Positions 1 to 8,752 are shown, counted from the stretch's first letter. The stretch is DNA of 64,000 bases from Neobacillus sp. OS1-2 (GCF_030915505.1 NZ_CP133265.1:4368001-4432000), one strand, 5' to 3'. Translations and numbers: made by a program. The notes: generated by a model from the sequence alone, not told the origin.

Positions 1-1
1 G

Positions 2-835
2 GAAAAGCTCAAAGCAGTAACGAGCAAAAATTTACAGCATACAAAAAGAATCTTGCACTATAATATCGCACACGAAATCAAATTATATCGATTTTCTAGC
101 TCACTAGTTCCCTTAGCTACCCATCCAGAAGTCATGTGGGATTTTGTTACTCCTTTCAAAACAGAATGGGAGGAACTGGGACAATTGATCCAACAATTTC
201 AACTCCGCCCAAGCTTTCATCCGAATCAATTTACACTGTTCACAAGTCCTCGCGCGGAAGTGACGATGAATGCTGTAAAGGATATGGAATTCCACTATAA
301 AATGCTTGAAGCAATGAATGCACTAGAAAGAGGGATTATCAATATACATATCGGCGGTGCTTACGGTGACAAGGAAACTTCATTAGCCCGTTTTCATCAA
401 AATCTAAAACAATTACCCCATGAGGTAAAGAAGCAGATGACGCTGGAAAATGATGATAAAACCTATGATGTCAAAGAAACCTTGAATACTTGTGAAAAAG
501 AAAAGGTCCCCATGATTCTTGATTATCACCACTATATGGCGAATCAAGGGGAAATTGACCTTACGCTTTTTTTACAACGGATCTTTAACACATGGAATAC
601 GATACCAAAGGTTCATATTTCTTCACCAAAATCAGATCAAGCCTATCGTTCCCATGCCGATTTTGTCTCATTTGAATTCATCCACCCTTTTTTAAAAATG
701 GCAAAGGAGCTTAATCAAGACTTTGACATTATGATTGAAGCGAAGAAGAAGAACCTGGCGATGTTGCAGCTTATTGATGACATAGCCTCCATCCGGGGAG
801 TCAAACGTCTATCCGGCGGTGAGGTGGAATGGTGA
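2..835 (+). CDS. uvsE: UV damage endonuclease UvsE, 5'-truncated by window edge
   Basis: UvsE/UVDE enzymes are metal-dependent TIM-barrel endonucleases that nick DNA just 5' of UV photoproducts, opening an excision pathway independent of UvrABC. The frame is open to the left edge and the residues before the TTG at 53 match the corresponding part of the downstream paralog, so that TTG is internal and the real start lies outside. Family signatures seen in order are FHPNQF, NIHIGG, LENDD, LDYHHY, HISSPKS and MIEAKKK, which supply the histidine, aspartate and glutamate metal ligands. It lies 28 bp before a second uvsE-like gene in the same direction, probably one operon. Loss of the N-terminus is only a window effect. 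Confidence 0.9.
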   Translation, partial: EKLKAVTSKNLQHTKRILHYNIAHEIKLYRFSSSLVPLATHPEVMWDFVTPFKTEWEELGQLIQQFQLRPSFHPNQFTLFTSPRAEVTMNAVKDMEFHYKMLEAMNALERGIINIHIGGAYGDKETSLARFHQNLKQLPHEVKKQMTLENDDKTYDVKETLNTCEKEKVPMILDYHHYMANQGEIDLTLFLQRIFNTWNTIPKVHISSPKSDQAYRSHADFVSFEFIHPFLKMAKELNQDFDIMIEAKKKNLAMLQLIDDIASIRGVKRLSGGEVEW

Positions 836-863
836 CGAAAAGGCAAAGGATTGAGGTAAATAA

Positions 864-1829
864 ATGACCCTCGTACGTTTAGGATATGTAGCTATGAGCA
901 TGGAATTAAAAAACGCTTCACCCTCGCAAACGATGACCTTTACCCAATTCCAGAAAATTGATGATCGCGCAGCAGCGATTCGGAAACTGGAACGGATTTC
1001 GCAGTCAAATTTACACCATACACTTAGAATTTTAAAGCATAATGCTGCGTCCGAGATTCATTTCTATCGGTTAACTTCACGTCTTATTCCACTAGCCAAC
1101 CATGAGGAACTCCTTGATTGGAATTATGTAAAGCCATTGCAGAATCAACTGCGTGAGGTTGGCGATTTTGCCAAAGAACATGACATACGAATCGATTTCC
1201 ATCCTGATCACTTTGTTCTTATCAATTCTATGAAGAAAGATGTTTTAAAAAACTCAATTCAAACGTTGAAAATGCATTATTTATTATTAAAGGGAATGGG
1301 GATTGATCCCACCAACCGTTGTGTGATGCATGTGGGGGGCAATTATAAAGAAACCGAAACGTCACTTGAACGATTTATCGATAATTGGATGGTTGTGCCC
1401 AGGTCGATTCAAAAAATGATCATGCTAGAAAATGATGATACGTCGTTCACCCTTGAAGATACACTTTACTTGTGTGAAAAATTGGATATTCCGCTTGTGT
1501 TCGATTATCATCATCACTTGGCACATCATCGAAATGACCATTGGGAAGACCATTGGGCTCGTGTCGTCCAAACATGGAGGAATGCATCCCTTCCATTAAA
1601 AATGCATATCTCCAGTCCAAAAAGCCAACAGACTTTCCGCCACCATGCAGATTTTGTGGACATGGAAATGTTTTTTCAATTTCTAAAAGAAATCAAGGGC
1701 AGCCTCCCGCAGATTGATTGCATGATTGAGGCCAAGAGAAAAGACGAAGCCCTGTTTCAACTAATGGAAGAGATTAAAACGAGGGATGATGTAGACATCA
1801 TTGATGGCTCGTCTTTTTATTTGAAATAA
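864..1829 (+). CDS. uvsE: UV damage endonuclease UvsE paralog
   Basis: A complete 321-residue UvsE-type endonuclease, a normal length for the family. It starts at ATG 864 after a GA-rich stretch (TTGAGG). It carries the same ordered signatures as its upstream neighbour: DFHPDHF, MHVGGNY, LENDD, FDYHHHL, HISSPKS and MIEAKRK. The N-terminal VRLGYVAMS is the typical first beta strand of the barrel. Both metal-site sets look intact, so both paralogs could be active; divergence suggests an old duplication rather than a recent copy. Whether the two differ in lesion preference or in timing (for example in spores) cannot be read from sequence. Confidence 0.9.
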   Translation: MTLVRLGYVAMSMELKNASPSQTMTFTQFQKIDDRAAAIRKLERISQSNLHHTLRILKHNAASEIHFYRLTSRLIPLANHEELLDWNYVKPLQNQLREVGDFAKEHDIRIDFHPDHFVLINSMKKDVLKNSIQTLKMHYLLLKGMGIDPTNRCVMHVGGNYKETETSLERFIDNWMVVPRSIQKMIMLENDDTSFTLEDTLYLCEKLDIPLVFDYHHHLAHHRNDHWEDHWARVVQTWRNASLPLKMHISSPKSQQTFRHHADFVDMEMFFQFLKEIKGSLPQIDCMIEAKRKDEALFQLMEEIKTRDDVDIIDGSSFYLK

Positions 1830-1933
1830 TATAAAGAAGATGTTCCTCCAAAATACAGCGTTTATTTTTTTTGAAATATAATGTCCCACTTCAGTGTAAA
1901 CTAAAGAAAAATGATGGTGAAGGGGCATATGCG

Positions 1934-2980
1934 ATGAAATCAATTAAACCGATTAAGATTCATTCGAGAATAACTTCTCCTACTAATGAATTGTTGACAT
2001 CGGCCGAAATGGGGAAACTTTGGGCCACTTATATGGGGAATACCATGGGAGAAAAGGTCCTTACCTATTACCTAAAACATGTGGAAGATGAAGAAATAAA
2101 AAAAGTGCTTGAAAATGCTTTGCGTCTATGTGACACCATTTTGGAAAAGATAATGGTTATCTTTCAGAAAACCAACTTTCCCATTCCAGTTGGTTTTTCC
2201 AAAGAAGATGTAAACTTAGGTGCACCGAGGTTATTTTCTGATGAATTCTATCTTCATTATTTAAAATATACAGGGAAAGCAGGGATGAGTATTTATTCCA
2301 TTGCGATTCCTTTAATGGTTCGAGATGATATTAGAGAATTTTTTATCGAAACCCTTGATGCCACGATCAAATTGATAACAGAGGTTAACTTGGTACTGGA
2401 GTCAAAAGGGTTCTTAGTAAAGCCTCCCGTTATTCCCGTTCCTCAAAAGACTGATTTTGTTAAAAAACAAAATTATTTAAATGGCTTTTTAGGGAATGTT
2501 CGCCCTCTCCATGCACTGGAGATAGCCCATCTATATGATAATATTGAAAATAATGTAACTAGTAAAGCATTACTGGTAGGTTTTTCTCAAGTGGCCAAAG
2601 GAGATCAGGTGCAAAAGTTTCTTATAAGAGGGAAGGAACTTACAAACAAACATATTGATGCCTGTTCAGAAAAATTACATAATGACAACTTACCTTCACC
2701 AACCTTTTTAGATCATTTGGTCAGCACCAGTACATTTGCCCCATTTTCAGACAAATTGATGCTTTGGCATAAAATTGATATGTTTTCAATGAAAATAAGA
2801 TCATACGGAAATGCTGCATCATTAAATGGAAGGCGCGATTTAGGTGCAATGTATGCTCGGTTCTTAGTGGATATTTCTCATTATGTTGAGGATGGGGCTA
2901 ACATTATGATTGCCCAAGGCTGGATGGAGGAACCACCAGAGGCAGTTGATCGTGATAAATTGACGAAACACAGTAAATAA
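1934..2980 (+). CDS. DUF3231 family protein (two ferritin-like repeats)
   Basis: A 348-residue protein with two related helical halves of about 165 residues each. The first begins at LTSAEMGKLWATY and the second at LHALEIAHLYDNI; this two-repeat layout is that of the DUF3231 family, common in spore formers and loosely related to CotF-like ferritin folds. Function is unknown. I place the start at ATG 1934 because AAGGGGC lies about 10 bases upstream; an in-frame TTG at 1871 has no ribosome site. No signal peptide or membrane segment is seen. It ends before a perfect bidirectional hairpin shared with the convergent yugN-like gene. Confidence 0.8.
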   Translation: MKSIKPIKIHSRITSPTNELLTSAEMGKLWATYMGNTMGEKVLTYYLKHVEDEEIKKVLENALRLCDTILEKIMVIFQKTNFPIPVGFSKEDVNLGAPRLFSDEFYLHYLKYTGKAGMSIYSIAIPLMVRDDIREFFIETLDATIKLITEVNLVLESKGFLVKPPVIPVPQKTDFVKKQNYLNGFLGNVRPLHALEIAHLYDNIENNVTSKALLVGFSQVAKGDQVQKFLIRGKELTNKHIDACSEKLHNDNLPSPTFLDHLVSTSTFAPFSDKLMLWHKIDMFSMKIRSYGNAASLNGRRDLGAMYARFLVDISHYVEDGANIMIAQGWMEEPPEAVDRDKLTKHSK

Positions 2981-3000
2981 AGGGAGTTAGGGATGGAAAT

Positions 3001-3042
3001 AAACATTGAAAAGCACCTATCACTAGGTGCTTTTCAATGTTT
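3001..3042. terminator. Bidirectional terminator between DUF3231 gene and yugN
   Basis: A perfect 19-bp stem (3001-3019 with 3024-3042) and a 4-base loop separates two convergent genes. A/T runs flank the GC-rich core AAGCACCTA on both sides, so it can serve either direction. Confidence 0.85.
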
Positions 3043-3058
3043 ACTTCCCAATAGGTCC

Positions 3059-3487
3059 CTAGGAAACTAATAATCCATTGATCGAACTGTACACTTGGTG
3101 GATCGCTTCTTTACCAGCTTTCTCCCATCTGCTTTTATCATAAATGTAGCCGTCTTTATCCAGTGGTGCTTGAAATTGATCAAGTCCAGTCGTAGCAGTC
3201 ATGAAGGAATTTTCATCATGATCTAATCCAATATTCACGACATGCTTGATAACAAAAGGAGTTCCAAACTCAACCAAGGTATTAGAATGATCTAGTGCCC
3301 CATCTACGACATAAATAGGGACTCTTAGATAAATAGACTCTCCACCGTCACGGTATAATAATGCGTCGAATTTACCTTGGTCATACTCAAAATTACTGCA
3401 AAAACTACACCCTAAAGAATGTAATATTTCACGAACTGCTCCAAAATATGCTCTTTTCCCTTCAATTTCCGTTTGTAATTGTATCAT
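3059..3487 (-). CDS. yugN: YugN-like family protein
   Basis: A 142-residue cytoplasmic protein starting MIQLQTEIEGK, which matches the YugN-like family of Bacillus by its N-terminus, length and the pattern of short acidic beta strands. The family's function is not established. The start is ATG 3487 with AGGAGTG eight bases upstream on the minus strand. It is convergent with the DUF3231 gene and has about 160 bp of separate upstream DNA. Two cysteines (residues 27 and 30, CSFC) form a CxxC pair whose role is unknown. Confidence 0.75.
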   Translation of the reverse strand: MIQLQTEIEGKRAYFGAVREILHSLGCSFCSNFEYDQGKFDALLYRDGGESIYLRVPIYVVDGALDHSNTLVEFGTPFVIKHVVNIGLDHDENSFMTATTGLDQFQAPLDKDGYIYDKSRWEKAGKEAIHQVYSSINGLLVS

Positions 3488-3645
3488 TTTTTCTTCACTC
3501 CTGTAATTAAGGTCATTACCTATTCTTAACCAGGAAATGAATAAAATACCTTCATATCAATAAGAAATTGGAAATTGTAAATTTTTATTATTCTCGAATA
3601 AGAACTGGAATGTAACGAATCCTAATCCATATAGGAGGTGTTTTA

Positions 3646-3816
3646 ATGTCAACTCAGAAACGTGCAAATGGTGAGAAAAATAGAGGGTCATCAGGCAACC
3701 AACCGGGTTCTGGCTCGAAGTACCATGAGGAGCATGCAGGAAAGGTGACAGGCTACGGACAGCCAGATCCTAATGCGGAGGGGCTTACAAATTTGTCTGA
3801 CAAGCCTTCTTCATAA
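3646..3816 (+). CDS. Small hydrophilic 56-residue protein
   Basis: A short open frame from ATG 3646 to TAA 3814 with an excellent AGGAGGTG seven bases before the start and a strong terminator just after it, so it is a real single-gene unit. The product is very hydrophilic, rich in Gly, Ser, Asn and Lys, with no hydrophobic core (begins MSTQKRANGEK, contains YHEEHAGKVTGYGQPDPNAE). I do not recognise a family. Composition and size resemble minor small acid-soluble spore proteins, and a possible SigG-type promoter (GAATA at 3596-3600, AATCCTA at 3618-3624, 17-base spacer) precedes it; together with splAB next door this suggests forespore expression, which is inference. Confidence 0.75.
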   Translation: MSTQKRANGEKNRGSSGNQPGSGSKYHEEHAGKVTGYGQPDPNAEGLTNLSDKPSS

Positions 3817-3827
3817 GAAAAGATATT

Positions 3828-3850
3828 ACGCCCATTAGCGGCGTTTTTTT
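3828..3850 (+). terminator. Intrinsic terminator after the 56-residue gene
   Basis: Stem ACGCC/GGCGT (3828-3832 with 3840-3844) with a seven-base loop is followed by a run of seven T. It separates the small gene from splA. Confidence 0.75.
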
Positions 3851-3883
3851 CGTTAAACTACTATTGAATGGACGGTGCTGGTT

Positions 3884-4129
3884 GTGGAAATTACTCAGAA
3901 TGATCACTCTTACAATCCGGGTGACATTGTCTACGTTTTTTATCGTAATCCTCATACACAGGATGTAGCGAATGTACAGGCTGCTGCAGTTGTCAATCAT
4001 CCGGATCATCCTAATGAATTGGCTATTTTTCTCTACGAAACCTATTACCCATTAACGAATGATATGGCAGTCTACCAGAATGAGGCTGATGCTTTGCAGG
4101 TATATGAACAGTATTTTGGAAATGTATAG
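3884..4129 (+). CDS. splA: Spore photoproduct lyase operon regulator SplA
   Basis: SplA is the small TRAP-like negative regulator of the spl operon in Bacillus subtilis. This 81-residue protein has the family pattern YNPGDIVYVFYRNPH, then VVNHPDHPNELAIFLYETYYPL, and lies directly before splB. I choose GTG 3884 because GGACGGTG ends six bases upstream and the resulting N-terminus lines up with B. subtilis SplA; GTG 3875 would add three residues. The gap to splB is 15 bp, so the two are cotranscribed. Expression in the forespore would be expected from the known operon. Confidence 0.88.
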   Translation: MEITQNDHSYNPGDIVYVFYRNPHTQDVANVQAAAVVNHPDHPNELAIFLYETYYPLTNDMAVYQNEADALQVYEQYFGNV

Positions 4130-4144
4130 AATGGGGATCATCAT

Positions 4145-5173
4145 ATGAACAAACCATTTATGCCGCAGCTTGTTTACTTTGAACCAGCCGCATTAGAGTA
4201 TCCGCTAGGGAAGGAACTGAAAGAAAAATTTGAAAAAATGGATGTGGAAATTCGTTATACCACCTCACATAATCAGGTACGGAACCTTCCTGGCGATACA
4301 GATTTTCAAAGGTACAGAATTGCTAAATCAACGTTAGTAGTGGGTATAAGAAAAACCCTTAAGTTTGATACATCAAAGCCTTCCGCGGAATATGCGATTC
4401 CGTTTGCGACGGGCTGTATGGGGCATTGTCATTATTGTTATTTACAAACAACGATGGGATCAAAGCCCTATATTCGTACATACGTCAATGTGGAGGAGAT
4501 TTTAGAGGCTGCCGACAAGTATATGGAAGAAAGAGCACCTGAAATGACTCGATTTGAGGCATCCTGTACATCCGATATTGTCGGACTTGATCATCTAACC
4601 CATACGTTGAAAAGGGCAATTGAACATTTCGGGAAATCAGAGTTAGGGAAGCTCCGTTTTGTTACCAAGTTTCATTATGTGGATCACCTACTCGATGCCA
4701 AGCATAATGGAAAAACAAGATTTCGCTTTAGCGTTAATGCCGATTATGTGATAAAAAATTTCGAACCTGGTACCTCGCCACTAGCAAAACGTATTGAAGC
4801 AGCAGGAAAAGTTGCAAGAGCCGGTTATCCGCTAGGGTTCATTGTTGCCCCAATTTACCTCCATGAAGGCTGGGAGGAAGGCTACTATCATTTATTTGAA
4901 CGGCTCAATGAAGAATTACCTCAGGATGCTCGCGATGATATCACTTTTGAATTTATTCAACATCGGTTTACGAAACCAGCTAAGCGGGTAATTGAAAAGA
5001 ATTATCCGATGACGAAACTAGAATTGGATGAAACTGCCCGGAGATATAAATGGGGAAAATACGGAATAGGGAAGTATATTTATCAAAAAGAGGAAGAAGA
5101 AGATATTAAGAGCCATCTTTATTCCTATATGGAAAAATTTTTCCCTCATGCAAAATTGGAATACTTTACATGA
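4145..5173 (+). CDS. splB: Spore photoproduct lyase SplB
   Basis: SplB is the radical-SAM enzyme that reverses the spore photoproduct (5-thyminyl-5,6-dihydrothymine) during germination. The 342-residue protein has the cluster motif CMGHCHYC with cysteines at residues 91, 95 and 98, and the conserved hydrogen-donor Cys at 141 (EASCTSD), the same numbering as in B. subtilis. All known catalytic cysteines are therefore present. It follows splA by 15 bp and is closed by a strong hairpin. With the two UvsE genes upstream, this end of the window holds three UV-repair enzymes. Confidence 0.97.
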   Translation: MNKPFMPQLVYFEPAALEYPLGKELKEKFEKMDVEIRYTTSHNQVRNLPGDTDFQRYRIAKSTLVVGIRKTLKFDTSKPSAEYAIPFATGCMGHCHYCYLQTTMGSKPYIRTYVNVEEILEAADKYMEERAPEMTRFEASCTSDIVGLDHLTHTLKRAIEHFGKSELGKLRFVTKFHYVDHLLDAKHNGKTRFRFSVNADYVIKNFEPGTSPLAKRIEAAGKVARAGYPLGFIVAPIYLHEGWEEGYYHLFERLNEELPQDARDDITFEFIQHRFTKPAKRVIEKNYPMTKLELDETARRYKWGKYGIGKYIYQKEEEEDIKSHLYSYMEKFFPHAKLEYFT

Positions 5174-5196
5174 AAATGATAGCAACTCTATAAGAG

Positions 5197-5238
5197 AACA
5201 CACGATTTTTCACTTGAAAAATGGTGTGTTTTTTATTT
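5197..5238 (+). terminator. Terminator after splB
   Basis: Stem AACACAC/GTGTGTT (5197-5203 with 5224-5230) extends with TTTTT/AAAAA above one mismatch and is followed by T6-A-T5. Confidence 0.85.
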
Positions 5239-5282
5239 TTCACACTCTTCAGGGTTCATATATTTGTGAGTCTCACATACAT

Positions 5283-5311
5283 TTAGACTATATCGGTACA
5301 GGCTCTATAAT
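5283..5311 (+). promoter_or_regulatory. Putative vegetative promoter of terC with upstream palindrome
   Basis: A perfect TATAAT (5306-5311) lies 17 bases after TTAGAC (5283-5288). Just upstream is a 13-base perfect palindrome, TGTGAGTCTCACA (5265-5277), which could be an operator. The -35 is poor, so this is a proposal. Confidence 0.4.
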
Positions 5312-5358
5312 TGTATAGGTACTAACTAATGGCTTTGAATTGAAAGGGGAAAAAGTAG

Positions 5359-6090
5359 ATGGAGCTCTCACAACAAATCATAAATAGTTATAGTACATTT
5401 TTTTCGCTGGAAACACTTGAAAATGTCGTAACAAATCCAGCCAGCTGGGGAGTTATTGGTACCCTTATTATTCTTGAGGGATTGTTATCTGCCGATAACG
5501 CCCTTGTCCTGGCTGTTATGGTCAAACATTTGCCAACAGAGCAACGAAAGAAAGCTCTATTCTATGGGATTTTTGGCGCCTATTTTTTCCGCATTGTGGC
5601 CATTGGTTTAGGGGTTTCACTCATAAACATTCCTTGGATTAAAATTGTCTGTGGACATTATCTTTTGTGGATCGTCTTTCAAAACTTTTTTCAAAAAAAG
5701 GATGAAGACGAGGATGTTCAAAATAAGAGAATGGGATTCTGGCGAACGGTATTAACCGTGGAACTAATGGACATCGCCTTTAGCTTTGATAGCGTGATTG
5801 CGGCATTTGGCGTCTCTAATCAGGTATGGGTTTTATTCATTGGAGGCGTGCTGGGCATCTTAATGATGCGCGGTGTTGCCCAATTATTCTTGACCTTGAT
5901 TGAAAAAGTACCTGAATTTGAAACCACCGCGTTTTTACTAATTGGCGTGATTGGTGTAAAAATGATCATCGCAGCTTTCGGGTTCCATATGGATGAAGTG
6001 GTATTATTCAGTATTTTAATCGCAGTGTTTATGGGAACATTCATCGTTCACCTATTCAGGAAGAATTCGGGGAATGAACCAACCGTATGA
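5359..6090 (+). CDS. TerC family integral membrane protein
   Basis: TerC/YceF/YkoY-type proteins are seven-helix membrane proteins; Bacillus members have been tied to metal (manganese) loading or export at the Sec machinery. This 243-residue protein has the two family signatures with acidic residues inside membrane helices: LLSADNALVLAVM near residue 45 and IAFSFDSVIAAFG near residue 140. The start is ATG 5359 with AAAGGGG upstream. It is monocistronic, flanked by terminators. No yybP-ykoY manganese riboswitch is visible in its leader, unlike ykoY. The specific substrate cannot be told. Confidence 0.88.
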   Translation: MELSQQIINSYSTFFSLETLENVVTNPASWGVIGTLIILEGLLSADNALVLAVMVKHLPTEQRKKALFYGIFGAYFFRIVAIGLGVSLINIPWIKIVCGHYLLWIVFQNFFQKKDEDEDVQNKRMGFWRTVLTVELMDIAFSFDSVIAAFGVSNQVWVLFIGGVLGILMMRGVAQLFLTLIEKVPEFETTAFLLIGVIGVKMIIAAFGFHMDEVVLFSILIAVFMGTFIVHLFRKNSGNEPTV

Positions 6091-6126
6091 GCGTTTTTCC
6101 AATCTTATCACTACTTTACTTATTAA

Positions 6127-6154
6127 GGTGAAATCATTTTGATTTCATCTTTTT
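6127..6154 (+). terminator. Terminator after terC
   Basis: Stem TGAAATC/GATTTCA (6129-6135 with 6141-6147) followed by TCTTTTTC. Confidence 0.75.
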
Positions 6155-6248
6155 CTAGTAAGATTCGAATGGAGTCTATCAAATGGGAATGGATGTTATA
6201 ATGAGGAAGTAGTTGTTTATAAATGAGAACGGAAGCAAGGAGGATGTG

Positions 6249-7358
6249 ATGAAATTTTTAGATCAGACCTTGGCCCAGGAAATCGTTAATAGAACAATGA
6301 AGATCATAAATCGAAATATAAATGTGATGAATGATAAGGGGGTCATTATTGGCTCCGGTGACAAAACCCGGATTGATTCTATTCATGAAGGGGCAATAAG
6401 GGTTATTGAGAATCAATCTGGATTTGAAATCGAGAGTAGCGAAGCGGAAAAACTCCACGGTGTTAAGGCTGGGATCAATCTTCCCATTAAGTTTCATGAT
6501 CAAATCGTGGGAGTAATTGGAATTACTGGCGTTCCTGAAGAGATTCGAAGCTATGGGGAGCTCGTAAAAATGGCAGCGGAAATGATTTTACAGCAAGCGG
6601 TCTTACTCGATGAAATGCAGTGGGATGAAAGGTTGAAGGAGGAACTCATCAGCCAGCTGTTGCATGACCCTGAAAATCTCGATGCTCATTATTTTGAAAG
6701 AGTGAAACGATTGGGGATTGATTTAGACATTCCTCGGATAGCCATCATTGTGACAGTAGAAGACCGGCCCGCCATTTTCAAAGCTATCCGCGATCGGCTT
6801 CAGAAGGAAGACTTATATATAATGCAGCCTGATTATCTTGTTTTACTTAAAAAAGTAAATGAGAAGAATTCAGCGAATATCCAAAGGGAATTGGAACATG
6901 TAGTTGGGTTTTTGGAAACAAAAGAAGGTGGACGCAGTAAAATTAGTGTTGGCAGCTATCATCCAACACTGAAGGGATTAGCCGATTCTTATCAAGAAGC
7001 CATCTTGACTTCCGCCGTCGGACGTAGGCTTGATCCACAGAAAATGATTTATTTTTTTGAAGAATATAAAATTCCTGTCTTTCTTGCTAAGGCAAATAAA
7101 CTGGGCATGGGCGGGGAGTTAGCCGACTATTACCACCAATTAAAAAAGGTTGATAAAAAAGGGGAATTGGTAGAAACTCTCCTCGCATATGTCGAGGAAA
7201 ATGGTGACATCCATACGATTACAGGAAAATTATTTATCCACCGGAACACCCTCAGATATCGTTTGGACCGGATTATGGATGTAACAGGTAAAGATCCGCG
7301 GAAAGTAAAGGATTTGCTAGAGCTTTATTTGTCAGTCATAATAGATCAAATCATGTAA
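6249..7358 (+). CDS. cdaR: CdaR-type sugar diacid regulator
   Basis: CdaR proteins activate genes for uptake and breakdown of sugar diacids and glycerate. The 369-residue protein has the N-terminal diacid recognition domain (about residues 1-130, containing GVIIGSGDKTRID and HGVKAGINLPI), a central GGDEF-like/PucR-type domain, and a C-terminal PucR helix-turn-helix (HRNTLRYRLDRI near residue 340). ATG 6249 is chosen because AAGGAGG ends six bases before it; upstream in-frame codons lack a ribosome site. It is followed by a terminator, then the GntP permease and glycerate kinase, the expected targets. Confidence 0.88.
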   Translation: MKFLDQTLAQEIVNRTMKIINRNINVMNDKGVIIGSGDKTRIDSIHEGAIRVIENQSGFEIESSEAEKLHGVKAGINLPIKFHDQIVGVIGITGVPEEIRSYGELVKMAAEMILQQAVLLDEMQWDERLKEELISQLLHDPENLDAHYFERVKRLGIDLDIPRIAIIVTVEDRPAIFKAIRDRLQKEDLYIMQPDYLVLLKKVNEKNSANIQRELEHVVGFLETKEGGRSKISVGSYHPTLKGLADSYQEAILTSAVGRRLDPQKMIYFFEEYKIPVFLAKANKLGMGGELADYYHQLKKVDKKGELVETLLAYVEENGDIHTITGKLFIHRNTLRYRLDRIMDVTGKDPRKVKDLLELYLSVIIDQIM

Positions 7359-7372
7359 TTGTGCATTTGCAC

Positions 7373-7403
7373 AAAAGACCTGCACTATCTGGGTCTTTTT
7401 TTT
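7373..7403 (+). terminator. Terminator after cdaR
   Basis: Stem AAAAGACC/GGTCTTTT (7373-7380 with 7392-7399) followed by T-run. Confidence 0.8.
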
Positions 7404-7417
7404 GATCGCTTGGCTAA

Positions 7418-7443
7418 TGAAACCGCTTTAGGTAACGCTTACA
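7418..7443 (+). promoter_or_regulatory. Two overlapping cre-like half-conserved sites before gntP
   Basis: TGAAACCGCTTTAG (7418-7431) and AGGTAACGCTTACA (7430-7443) each match the CcpA consensus TGWNANCGNTNWCA at all but two fixed positions. They lie 35-60 bp before the permease start. Catabolite control of a glycerate/gluconate gene would make sense, but neither site is perfect. Confidence 0.35.
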
Positions 7444-7477
7444 ATGGACATACAGACGAGATAAGGAGGAAATCATC

Positions 7478-8752
7478 ATGGATGCTCATATTCAAGTAAG
7501 CGCTTTAGGTGCCATTTGTGCACTTGTCATTGCCATAATTTTAATTTTGAAAAAGGTGTCTCCTGCCTACGGGATGATTGCCGGAGCATTGATCGGCGGA
7601 CTCATTGGCGGAGTTGATATCACTAACACGGTAACGTTAATGATGGAAGGGGCGAAAGGCATCATTCCGGCCGTGCTTCGGATTCTTGCAGCGGGTATAC
7701 TCGCCGGGGTCCTGATTGAATCGGGTGCTGCTGCCGTTATCGCTGAAACGATTGTAAAAAAACTTGGTGAAACGAGAGCACTTCTTGCTTTAGCGGTCGC
7801 GACGATGATTTTAACGGCGGTCGGAGTTTTTATCGATGTTGCTGTTATCACAGTATCGCCAATTGCACTTGCCATTGCCCGAAGAGCCGGAATTTCTAAA
7901 ACGGCGATCTTGTTCGCCATGATAGGCGGCGGTAAAGCAGGGAATATCATATCACCAAATCCTAATGCCATTGCGGCATCTGATGCTTTTAAAGTTCCAC
8001 TTACCTCTATTATGGCTGCCGGAATTATTCCTGCCCTTTTCGGACTTGTGGTAACGTATCTCATTGCAAAAAAACTTATTAATAAAGGTTCCAGTATAAA
8101 AGATTTTGAAGTGCAGACACATAATGGCGGAAAGCTACCATTATTTCTCCCAGCCATTGTTGCCCCACTAGTGACAATCATTTTATTAGCCTTAAGGCCC
8201 TTATTTGATATTAGCATTGACCCCATGATTGCCCTTCCAGTTGGCGGGATTGTCGGGGCATTGGTAATGGGTCGAGGTAGAAAAGTGAATGAGTATGCTG
8301 TTTCAGGCCTTGGCAAAATGTCAGGCGTAGCCATCATGCTACTTGGAACAGGTACACTCGCAGGGATTATTGCGAATTCAGGATTGAAAGACTTATTGAT
8401 TGAAGGGTTAAATGTACTCGGTCTTCCTGGATACGTCCTTGCACCGGTATCAGGTATTTTCATGTCGGCTGCAACGGCTTCAACCACTGCCGGTACAGCT
8501 GTAGCGAGTCAGGTATTTAGCGGGACTATTCTAGGTATGGGTGTGTCGGCTATCGCTGGTGCAGCAATGATTCATGCAGGGGCAACTGTTTTAGACCATC
8601 TGCCACACGGAAGCTTTTTCCATGCAACTGGTGGAAGTGTCAATATGGATATCAAAGAACGCTTAAAAGTCATTCCATACGAGACACTCGTTGGTTTAAC
8701 GATGGCCATCCTTTCAACATTGATTTATGGTGTGTTTCACTTTTTTGGATAG
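7478..8752 (+). CDS. GntP family permease (probable glycerate/gluconate transporter)
   Basis: GntP permeases are proton symporters for gluconate and related acids. The 424-residue protein is almost wholly hydrophobic with about 12 to 14 helices and has family features such as SPAYGMIAGALIGG near the N-terminus, GGGKAGNIISPNPNAIA in the middle, and AGATVLDHLPHGSFFHATGG near the C-terminus. GGAGG precedes ATG 7478. It lies 40 bp before a glycerate kinase, so glycerate is the most likely substrate. It is probably activated by the upstream CdaR and repressed through cre-like sites. Confidence 0.88.
   Translation: MDAHIQVSALGAICALVIAIILILKKVSPAYGMIAGALIGGLIGGVDITNTVTLMMEGAKGIIPAVLRILAAGILAGVLIESGAAAVIAETIVKKLGETRALLALAVATMILTAVGVFIDVAVITVSPIALAIARRAGISKTAILFAMIGGGKAGNIISPNPNAIAASDAFKVPLTSIMAAGIIPALFGLVVTYLIAKKLINKGSSIKDFEVQTHNGGKLPLFLPAIVAPLVTIILLALRPLFDISIDPMIALPVGGIVGALVMGRGRKVNEYAVSGLGKMSGVAIMLLGTGTLAGIIANSGLKDLLIEGLNVLGLPGYVLAPVSGIFMSAATASTTAGTAVASQVFSGTILGMGVSAIAGAAMIHAGATVLDHLPHGSFFHATGGSVNMDIKERLKVIPYETLVGLTMAILSTLIYGVFHFFG

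Noticed and set aside
5239..5358. yybP-ykoY manganese riboswitch before terC
   Set aside because: The conserved aptamer sequences are missing; only a promoter-like pair and a 13-base palindrome are seen.
7567..8487. 306-codon open frame on the minus strand inside the GntP permease gene
   Set aside because: It is an exact antisense of a strongly conserved permease, has no ribosome site and an alanine/serine/proline-rich product typical of shadow frames.
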